Shown here: positions 20,183-30,300 of the stretch, piece after piece
How positions within the stretch are numbered: position 1 is the stretch's first letter
Layout of the letters: every line of letters starts with the position of its first letter
Assembly (NCBI GenBank): GCA_963924555.1
Contig: OZ004585.1
Location: forward strand, 6,833,488-6,897,487
Direction of reading: 5' to 3'
Length of the DNA stretch: 64,000 nt
DNA from: Crambe crambe
Lineage: Eukaryota; Porifera; Demospongiae; Poecilosclerida; Crambeidae
Translations under genes and position numbers: made by a program
Notes under the pieces: generated by a model
Database searches by the model: none
Told to the model about the DNA's origin: nothing
The model's input: only the letters and a program-made list of their open reading frames with translations

Positions 20183-23100
20183 ATGGCGGAGTCAGAGCCC
20201 AGCTCCCACAGCTTGAGTAGTAGTGACCATGATCAACCAGACTGCGAATCCTCCCCACAAAAAACGAGTGGAAAGGGGAAATCACACAAACGTTTAGGAT
20301 CTGTGAGGGCCCTGGCCATCAAAAAGGTGACTAAACTTGCAACACAATGCCCCGCCCCCATCTTTTTTTTGCATGCAAGAAATCCGTAGGCTTATAACTT
20401 TCACTGGAGTCTTAGTTTGGGATGTTAAAATACTTAATCCATAAAGCTAGGTATTTACATCAGACTTGCTTCTTTTTATTAATTTGTTTGTTGACACTCC
20501 CTTTATTTGTTTGTTATCCATTTATTTTTGTTTATTCATTTGTTTATTTGCTTGTTTGTTTAGGGAGTGTTAACACATGAAGTGGATGAAGGGAGCCCTT
20601 GTCTTCGCTGTGGGGACAATTGTCCTGGCTTCTCCCTCCACTTTTGGAGGTAAGTTAGTTCAGTGAATGGGACCGGGAATCTACTGATCCACCATGAAGA
20701 ATACCAAGCAAGTCTGGAAGGGTTACAGGCTAGTTGCTGCTAAGTGAATTCTGGAGTGGTGAATTAGACCATCTAATTCCTGGAAGAGATCTTAGAAATG
20801 ACTTATTTTATTTGAATTTTCATGGACTTGGAAAATTAATACACACATAATAAAGCCACGAACTTTATCCCCGATAATTTCACACTATACTATTTTTCCT
20901 GTACTTTTCCAGGAAAGTGTGTAAGAACTGCCTATGTCAGCGAGAGGAGCATGACATCCGAGATGATGTGGAGAAGAATGACACTGGGGTCCACGTGGGT
21001 AAACTCCTCTTCTCCCCTGCCGTTGACACCCTCAAGCGATCCACCACTGCTGGACACATCAAGTTGCCCATGGGGAATGAGGTGGTGCCATCACCCAGGT
21101 AACAGTTTATAGCTAGCTGTGAGAGAGGGTAGCTTGCCAGTCTTTGCAAAAAAAAGAAAGAAAAAAAAAAAAAGACAATTGCCTAGTACAGTGGAACTTC
21201 CGAGTAAAGGACACTTTGGGATCAGCCACTTTGTCCTTTGTAGAGATGTTGTCTTTTTCTAAACTGTACTAAATGTTATGGGAAAGGGGCCCAAAAGAAC
21301 GTCCTTTATTGGGAGGTTGTCCAGTTTCTTGGAGGGTCCTTCATCACTGTTATCTCAAAGTGTAGGCATGCCTGATTGTGCAGTGCCATTAGTACGAGAC
21401 AAATCGAACTCCTTGCGTGCTGTTTCTATGTGAAAAATATTAACTGCTGAACTATTCCAATCCTTGCTGTGTGTATTCCCAGGTTGAGGCGTTCAATTGA
21501 CTCAATCACAGGCTCTGTTCCAGGCTCCAACAGTCCCTCCACATTGAAGAAGATGGAAAAGTACCTGTGGATTCCAGGAAATTGTGCAGTTGACAAAGTA
21601 AGTATTATTGCCCACCCCCAACATGCTTGCTAACTGATAAAATTCCATGGTCAAATTTCTAACCTCATGGTCTACATATTCTACCCCCTCCCCCTCTAGA
21701 TACGAACCTATTTTGAGGCGCTGCCTGCCAGCAAGACTCCAATTCGGGGCACTCCGGGGGAGAGATATAGACAGAAACAGCTGATTCGGCAAGTTCCTGC
21801 TCATGATATCGACATGAGCTACTGCAACAGTCTCACAGTGGAAGAGGAGAAACAGATGGAGATCTTCTTGCGGTTGCGGAAGGAGAAGTCATTGGGGAAG
21901 GGAATTATTAAAATGAAGGAGGCAGAAGACAGGGCATCTCACTGGGTATGAAGCTTCAGTTAATAGTAGATATCTCTCTGAGGTTCCAGTGTTGAAGTTG
22001 AACCTCTGGATAATGGACACACTTGAGACGCAGCCTTTTGTCCTTTGTAGAAAGGTTATCCTCCTTTGGAGGTTATTTTGTATTGAGTTTACATAATTAT
22101 TAGATTGTCCTTTGTTGCTCTTTCAGAGTATCCTTTATTGGAGGTTAATATACTAATTCACTTCTTGCCTCGATCACACTCCATTACTAGTAGCCTTGGG
22201 GCTGAAATTTGGTGTGGAGATAGTCTAGAACACATGACAGAAGTTTGGGATAAATGGCATACTTTAGCTCTCCATAACTCATGATTACTAGTAGCCTTGG
22301 GGCTGAAATTTGGTGTGGGGATAGTCCAACCATTACAAAACACATGACAGACGTTTGGGACAATTTCATCAAAGCATGTCAATGTAATAAAGCTGATAAA
22401 TGAAGGAGGGTGGTATTTTGACATGATGTGACCTTCATCTACAGGTTTGTGAGAAGTGTCACTGTAGTTTGAATGTGGGACAAGTAGCAGTGTTCACAGA
22501 GAGGACTGGAAGTGATGCTTGCTGGCACCCGGCATGTTTCACATGTGCTGACTGCAACGAACTCCTGGTGGACCTCATCTACTTCTTCCACGAGAAGGAC
22601 GGCAAGGTGTACTGTGGGAGACACCATGCAGAGAAGATAAAGCCTCGCTGTGCTGCCTGCGATGAGGTCAGAGAAATGGGTGTACATTAGGAATTTTGGT
22701 TCATGAACCCCTCAATGATAGCAACTAACTCCTAAGATAATGAATTTTTCATAGGGTAAAACATAATTCAAAGTGTGAACCATAACAAGTAGAAGTGACG
22801 CATTCATTTTTGGCCACTTTAAAAAAAACTTTTGGCTCACCATCTATATTATTAGTGGCTATGATCTGGTCCATAAAATTTAATAGCAAATTCCTAATAC
22901 ATGGGATTGTCACATAATCCAAATCCATGAAAATACCATCTCATGAAATTTCCCCATTCATCATGTGTTTGCTGTAGTATCAAAAATAATTTTTATTCAC
23001 TGTATTACTTCTCCTTTACTCTAGCTGATATTTTGCCGGGAGTACACTCGTGCTGAGGACAATGACTGGCATTTGGATCACTTCTGCTGCCTGCGTTGTG

Positions 23101-23961
23101 ACGATGGCCTGGGGGGAAAACAGTACCGTGCTCAGGAAGGCATGCCCTACTGCCTCAAGTGTTTTGAAGTCTTATTCTCGACTTTTTGTCAGGTATGATA
23201 TACGTATGTTTGCAAGACTGGAATACATTCATTGTGTAACTAAGGGTTGGATCCAGGATTTTTAGACAGGTGGGGTTGCTGGGGCACACACACTGAGCTG
23301 GGAGGTATGGGACTTTTTTTTATGCATATATCACACATTGTATTATTGAGATGTTTGCATAAAGATTACACTCCCTTCTGCTTTGCTCTATAGACATGTG
23401 GCAACACTGTGGGTTTGAACGAACCCCGACTGGCCCACGAGAACCTTGTATGGCATGGCACTGAAGAGTGCTTCCACTGCACTCTCTGCAAGGTCAGTTG
23501 ATCCTCCCTGTCATACTTTTTGTGTTATAATCCATGAAAATTTTATTGCATGAAATCTCATGCTATTAAGTATCATCAAACACAGATATTCTATAACTTG
23601 TAGTTCACCTTGCATGTGCATGATATAAACACATACCCTTAGTCACACCCAATTTAGCTAAAGGGATACAGGTCATAAAATATGTCTTGTAATAATAATG
23701 TAATGAGCACTGTCCAAAGCAACAGCCCAAGGGTTTGAAATTCCGTTACAAGGAAATGAAAAGTAGTGAAATGAAAAGGTTTGAATGCTTTGAAGGTGTC
23801 TTAACCAAGCCTAAGTATACCCAGAATTTACTTTCAAATGATTATGATTCCATGTCACACAGGTTTCACTGGTTGACCAGCCATTCCTACCAAAGTACGG
23901 GAAAGTATTTTGTTCCAAGGATCACTTGAAGAAGTTCAAGAGCCATCTAAAGAAACACTAA
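20183..23961 (+). CDS. Testin/prickle-type PET and triple-LIM protein, nine exons, 454 aa
   Basis: PET-LIM proteins act at focal adhesions and actin (testin) or in planar cell polarity (prickle). Exons: 20183-20326, 20564-20649, 20913-21098, 21483-21597, 21700-21945, 22445-22666, 23025-23192, 23394-23492, 23863-23961; phases join to 454 residues (human TES 421). After a Ser-rich N-terminus comes the testin-like cysteine block [11 protein letters not shown]...[18 protein letters not shown]. Next is the PET domain at about 145-255 ([32 protein letters not shown]). Three LIM domains start near residue 260 (VCEKC...CWHPACFTC...CGRHH), 325 (CAACDELIFCREY...HFCCLRC) and 389 (TCGNTVGL...CFHCTLC). 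The PET and LIM segments look as close to prickle as to testin, but there is no long prickle C-terminal tail; the protein ends LKKH. A variant polyadenylation signal ATTAAA lies at 24075-24080. Gene symbol is withheld because of the TES/prickle ambiguity. Confidence 0.92.
21188..21355 (+). repeat. Dispersed TIR-like repeat in a PET-LIM intron
   Basis: The copy begins TACAGTGGAACTTCCGAGTA and continues GACACTTTGGGATCAGCCAC, AAAGGGGCCCAAAAGA and GGGAGGTTGTCC. Clear relatives lie at 32036-32190 and 41563-41740, with partial ones at 3165-3270 and 22010-22150. The start matches the end of the pogo-like element at 43616. Confidence 0.78.
22180..22400 (+). repeat. Dispersed intronic repeat, two tandem partial copies
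   Basis: The phrases GATTACTAGTAGCCTTGGGG, CTGAAATTTGGTGTGGAGAT and CACATGACAGAAGTTTGGGA occur twice here. They occur again at 62715-62885 in an IP3-receptor intron and, diverged, at 30370-30450. None carries a usable reading frame. Confidence 0.85.
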
Positions 23962-24254
23962 CTCACTTCTCAGCCAGGCCAACACTCTCTCATCCATTTC
24001 TCCATGCACATTGCTATTTTCCATACCTCATACAGCTGATAGCCTTTGTACATGTTTGTACTTTAATGTATTGCATTAAAGGGTCAGTTCAGAGTTCAAT
24101 AATTGAATTCATGCGCATGCGTAATACGATACGGAAAGCAATATTATTCTTGTGGTTGTATGCAGTTTATAGCCTATAATACAAAGAACATAAACAAAGG
24201 TCGACGGAATTTGACACTCTTATAATCATCCCTCAGCTAGCTCAGAACTAAGAG
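23962..24254. promoter_or_regulatory. Gap between the PET-LIM gene and the rhodanese gene
   Basis: The 293-base gap contains the ATTAAA at 24075-24080 of the upstream gene and, 31 bases further on, TGCGCATGCG at 24112-24121. That is an NRF1-type palindrome like the one in the MDM1/RBM15 interval. It is the only promoter-sized space before the rhodanese gene, so promoter function is a positional inference. Confidence 0.45.
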
Positions 24255-27200
24255 ATGAATTCATTGGAACCTTTGCCTGTAAGTATTTCGAAGTACAATA
24301 ACCTAGCTAGCTAACGTTATGATGTTTGTTTTGACCTTCGTGATCTTTGCGAGCTTCCCAGGTAGCTAGATCAGGTGGTCGGCCATCTAGCTAGAGCAGC
24401 TCAGGTGGTCGGCCATCCAGGTGGTCAACAGAGCAGGCGATCAGCCTGCTTGCTAGCTAAGGTGGATGCGGTGCACGTGGCCAGCCAAGCCAAGTGCCTG
24501 ATCTGAGACCATTGCTAAGTCAAATTTTTGCTGTGGCTACAGTAGCTACGAGTTGAATCCATTGAGTGAGTGAGGAGACACCTTGGGACAAACCATTAAT
24601 GATTTGGTCCTCCAGTGGGGCTAGAAATCTGAGCAGGGGAGGTGAATGTTTTACTACCTACTTCCTAGAACACATGGATGTAACTGTATTAATGTTTGTA
24701 TAATAATTAATAATTATGGGTCCTCCAACCAGCTTATGAGTATATAGAAGGATTTATGCTTATTATTATTATTTATCGGCGACTCAATACTCCATGGAGA
24801 GAGGAGAACATCATTACTGGGGTCTCAGTTGGTGATGGCCACCACAGTCCATTTTCATTGCCTACAATGACCTTTGACATTCATTTCAGGGGTGGATTAT
24901 AATCATTAAAGGGCTGGAATTGTCAGGGGTGAGAAAAGGAAAGGAAAAGATTGAAAGGAAAGGAAGGTGAAGGGACGAGGGCACACTTAATAAGCATAGA
25001 AGTGTTTGCACACATTTCAAGGAACCATAAAAGGCTTGTCATGGGCTGGAATACATATGCCAATATTGTACACTCAACCTTCAAGTAAGGTATAAAGGTC
25101 AATTTATTATCAAATACTATAAATCCATTGTATTCATGTTCATACTATCTAATTATAAGTAAGTTGTAATATTATTATGTAATTATTATGGAAAATGAAA
25201 AGTAAACATTCCCTCTCTAATTTGGATACTCCAAGGGTAGCTTCACTAAAGTCACCCTCAGGTTCCCTCGCATACATGCGTTTGATGTCATAAAAGATGA
25301 AGCTCATTTTTTCTATCGACTACATTGGAACCCCTAGGGCTAGTCTCTTTCGGGGGTAGTTAATAAGTGTCGTCCTAATTAAGGGGGTGTCCTTAATCTG
25401 GGGCGGGGGGTGAAGCAATATTATTGCAGAGGGATCCCAAAAAGTGTAGAGGTTTTTGCGTCCAGATTTAGGGCTTCTATTGGCTTTGATTGCTCATTAA
25501 TTTTGATTAGTTATTATAGTAATTTGGATTTAAATAAGTCATTCCACAAAAAAACAAAACAAAAAAAAACAAACCCTATTGCTGTGATCACTCTTCCTCA
25601 TGGTTGTTTTAGAGCGGTTTAAAGACTGTTATCTCCGACTGTGGAGGCCTGAAGATTCAAGTCTTCTACTTGGAGTGCTTGGCCCAGGCCACTTACCTTA
25701 TCTCGCACGAAGGCAAGGCATTCATCATCGACCCTCGTAGAGACATTGATGCTTTCGTGACAGTAAGTAACAAATTCATTCTCGTTCACTTGTTTCCAGA
25801 CCTTCCACGACAGGCTGGATTTTTCAAAACACTGGAGTACAGTGTTTATAGTTAAACTGCCATTGCTTCCCTCAGTTTCAAACACCAGCAAGAGAGGTAT
25901 GAATCCACACTCCCTGCTGATATCGTAAGGAAATTTGAGAAGTTAAACACAGGGACTGCATTCCAAATCTATTACTTTCATCGTTCTTAAGCCCCTTCCA
26001 CTTCCCTGAAGCCCCTCCCATTTCCAGACCCTTCCCATTTTAGCTACTTGCACTTTTAAACTGACTCCTCCTTTTGATTCTTCCAAATGCAGATTTTAAA
26101 ATCTGAAGACCTTACCTTATTGGGAGTGTTGGAGACACACTTTCACGCCGACTTTGTCTCGGGCCACCGTGAAATGGGGGAAAGATTAGGGGCCAAGATT
26201 TACTTCGGTCCGACTGCAGGGAAGCGGTGTAAATTTCCCATGCACGAGCTCAAGGATAATGAGGTGAGAGTCCCTACAGTCTATTTGCTTCTTGATCCCT
26301 TGATCACTGCTATGATAATATTTTAACCAAATTTTAAACTTCAAAAGCCAGCTCATAGAGTTGTGTTTTAAATGTGAAATTCGGTCTAGAACTGAGAAAG
26401 TTAGAGCAGATGTAGCGAATGATCAAGGGGTCAAGATAATTGACTTTTAGATTTATGAAGTCCACATTGAGGGTTCTATGCATATTCTCCTTCTTTCTTA
26501 TTATAAGGTGATCGATTTCTCGTCTCGCTACTCCATCAAAGTCCTGAGCACTCCAGGACACACCATGGAGTCAGTGGTCTATCTTGTTGTGGACAAAACC
26601 CTCGATAACAAACCTCTCAAGGTATATTGAGCTTTGCTTTAGTAGCAGGAGGCACTAGGCACATAGGGTGGAATCAAAGAGGGGCTGGCATACATAAAAA
26701 TGTACATGAATATCATGTGATTATACTTGAGAAAGGGAATGAAAATTCGCTTTTTATGGCGAATCGTGACAGAGAAAACCTGTATACAGTTATTTTGTGA
26801 TGGAACCATGCAAGGAAAGAAATCGGGTACCAAAAATGGGAGTGGTTAAAAAAATTTTTAAAAAAGGACCAAAAAGGGGGAAAGGAACATGGCTAATGAT
26901 ATCAAAAAGGGGAATGGCATGGGAAAGGAACAGGAGTAGGGATACCAAAAAAGGGGAGTGGCATGGAAAGGAAACAGCCTATGTGTAGAACTCCAACAGA
27001 TTCTGTGGGAGGACTTAAGTAGCCATAGGCAGAGTGTCATTCAAACTATGCTTTCCCACATCACTTGCCCCATTCCCTCCTCCCTTCCTTTCAAGGCATT
27101 CACAGGAGACACTCTCTTCATTGGGTCATGTGGACGTCCAGACTTGGTTGGTTCCATAGGCTTCACAGCAGAGCACATGTCTCACCTCATGTTCAACTCT

Positions 27201-27331
27201 CTCAAGGACAAGATAAAGACCCTCCCTGATGAAGTTCAGGTACAGTACACTTAGTATAGAAATATAGAAAAAAAGGTTGGGATACTAGCCAGAAAATTTC
27301 TTATCATGCTGCTCTTTCTAAGGGTTTGCCT

Positions 27332-27375
<44 letters not shown>

Positions 27376-30300
27376 TTTTTTTTTTTTTTTTGCATCTAGT
27401 TTTTGCTTGTTTGCTTAAATATTTTGCCTTGCTTTTTGGTTTGCAGGTTTTCCCGGCCCACGGGGCTGGTTCTCCATGTGGCAAGAACATCAGCAAGGAC
27501 TTGTACTCCACCATCGGCAAAGAAAAGGCCACCAATCCAGCTCTCTCTTATGATAACGTAAGATCATAAGTTTCTCTGTCCATATAACGAAATGAGGGAA
27601 TAAGAAGTGAAGGAATATCTGCTGGCTGTTGTTGTTATTGTTGTGTTATTGTTAATTTTGTTATTGTTGTGTTGTTATTGTTGTTGTTATTGTTTGCATG
27701 CAGGAGGACGAATTTGTGGCATTTCTGACTTCCAGTCAACCCACAAGTCCCGAGTATTTCTCCTACAACGTCCAACTGAACACTGTAAGAGACATTACGA
27801 GGCATCTCAATCCACTTCCTAAAATGACACACACCCACTTCCTTTCTAATAGGAAGGAGCACAACAGCTGAGCAGCGACCTTTGCGCCATCCCTAGGCTT
27901 TCTCCCAGTGAATTCAACAAAGTTTTCGCCGAAGGAGAATGTGATGTTATAATGGACACCAGAAATGTATGTTACAGTGCATATACGAGGGGTAAAGGAT
28001 ACGAGGGGTAAAGGAGCACTCTTGTGGCTATGTACGTACAGAGGTGGCCCCTTCACACAGTGACCTACGTACCTGGATGGTTATGACGGTCACTTTTGGG
28101 ACTGAACAATGTGGCTGATGTACAGAGGTGGCCCCTTTCACCTCTAATATTAAATTAGAACATAGCTAGTTTGAATCGAGCAATCTGATTGGTCACTTAC
28201 AGGTTTCTTATTCTCATAGTTAGTTTACCTGGTACAGGTATATAGTCTACATATAGACTACCTGCTCTCAGGGCATGAATAGACACTTTCTCTAAGGGCA
28301 TGTAAGTAACTTAGCAACACACTAACCGTTTCCAAGGAGGTAGCTGTAGCGCTTCAAAATGCTGAGATTTTATGACAAGAATAACGTAGGAATGAGGGAG
28401 GTTGGAGCAGACTGGAACAGTAGAGCTGAGGTTAGAGCAGACTGGAACAATAGAGCTGGAATGAGGAAGGTGGTTGGAGCAGGCTGGAACAGTAGAGCCT
28501 GGAACAGTAGAGCTGGAATGGGGAAGGTTGGAGCAGACTGGAACAGTAGAGCTGGATAGAGAGCAGGCTGGAACTGCAAAGCGGGAAAGTGAGGTGGATG
28601 CACTGGGGAGGGTGGAGCTGGTGACAGGAGAGGTGGAACTGGAATGCTCTTCGAGGAGGGCGGAGTTTGAATCTAGTTGCTGACTCAGTTGATAGAATAG
28701 TCTGGACTTGCCATGCTAGCTTCTTTACAAATAACCCAGGAGCTGGTTCGCCTAGGCAGCCTGGCTTACCACAGAATACGCTGGGGTTGTTGAGTTCACC
28801 TGTGGTGTCTACGTTGTTCTTGTCATAAAATCTCAGCATTTTAAAGCGCTACAGCTACCTCCTTGGAAACAGTTAGTGCGTTCTAAATCAGTTAGACACC
28901 TTGACCAACGAGCTCTACTGTATTTAGACACCCTTAGGCCCTTAGCAGCGCCCTCGCTATGCTCGGGACGCTACAACCCAGGGCCTTCGGGTTGTCTGAA
29001 TACAGTAGACCCCTTGGTTTCAGTGTCTAACTATTATTTGGAACCCAGTTAAATGGTCACCTTTGGGACTGCTGCTGTACAGATAGAGGTGGCCCTTTCA
29101 CACTGTGACCTCTATAATGCATACTAGCCTGACACCCACAAATATTATGTCTACGTAGCTATTTCTCTAGCTACTTTCTCTGTGCAGTCTCTGGCACCTT
29201 GCTCTCTAGGCTTACTGCGTGCTGCTCAACCTAGGCTTCTGGTTTCTTAGTTTGCTTGCATATTTTTTAGCATTAAGAATTGTTCAGTCCCAAGGGTGAC
29301 CTTTTATAGCCTAGGTTACTGTGGCCACCTCTAGAATAACAGCCATATTGTTTAGTCCCAAAGGTGACCTTTTATAACCCAATGTGTCTTGAAAATAAGG
29401 ACACCATGTAGAAAAAAGAATGTCAGAACAGGAGACTTGACAGGGGACGGTTTCAATGGACACCAGCTAGCATACAATGTATGTTATCTACAGGTTCTTT
29501 GGCCATCTATTTCCTAACAAAGGCCCATTTGATTGGAGAATGTTCTTTTTAACTACTTTTTTTTTTGTGTGATTTATTTTTATCTATTGAATAGGCCAGG
29601 GAGTACTGTGAGGGTCATATCCCGGGAGCCTTGAATTTCCCTCTTGGTTCAGCTGGAGGGACAATTGTCGGAGCAGAGGATGGAAACTTTGCAATATGGG
29701 TAAGCATCCCCTTAAATACAGTACTTACTGTATTCAAATCTCTGACGATACAAAGTGTTATTAATTAATGATAAGAGAGATGTCCAACCTCTGTGGACAC
29801 TTTGGGATCTCAAATTGTCCTTAGTATAGAGGTGTCATCTATACGGATAATGCAGTGGAACCTCTCTATTGTGGACACTTTCAAACCTTGGATAATCGCC
29901 AGCCTCTGTATTGAGTACACACAAAGTCCCTATAATTATTATAATATATTGTACAATCAAAATTAATCATTTGACTGTATTGAACAAAAAAACAACAGCA
30001 TTAATGTGGGATCTTAGAAGTTGTCCCGTGTACCTTATCCCTTGTCCTTATTTGGTAGAGTAACTCCTCTTTCGATGAATGAGTTGTATGCATATTTCTC
30101 CAGGTGGGTACATGTCTGCCGAGTGACGTGGTGTTCCTATTGGTCAATGCTCCTGGTAAGGATTCGGAGGCTCTTCAGAGGCTTGCTAGAATAGGTTACA
30201 CCAGAGTAAGTCCCAATCAACATGTTCATACAAAATTACTAAAAGTACTAAATTTAATAATGAGCTCTACATAATATTAACTGAATTTTAAAAAACTGCT

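Noticed and set aside
25200-25600. Possible extra exon in intron 1 of the rhodanese gene
   Set aside because: The joined phases of exons 1 and 2 are already consistent and no conserved peptide is visible here.
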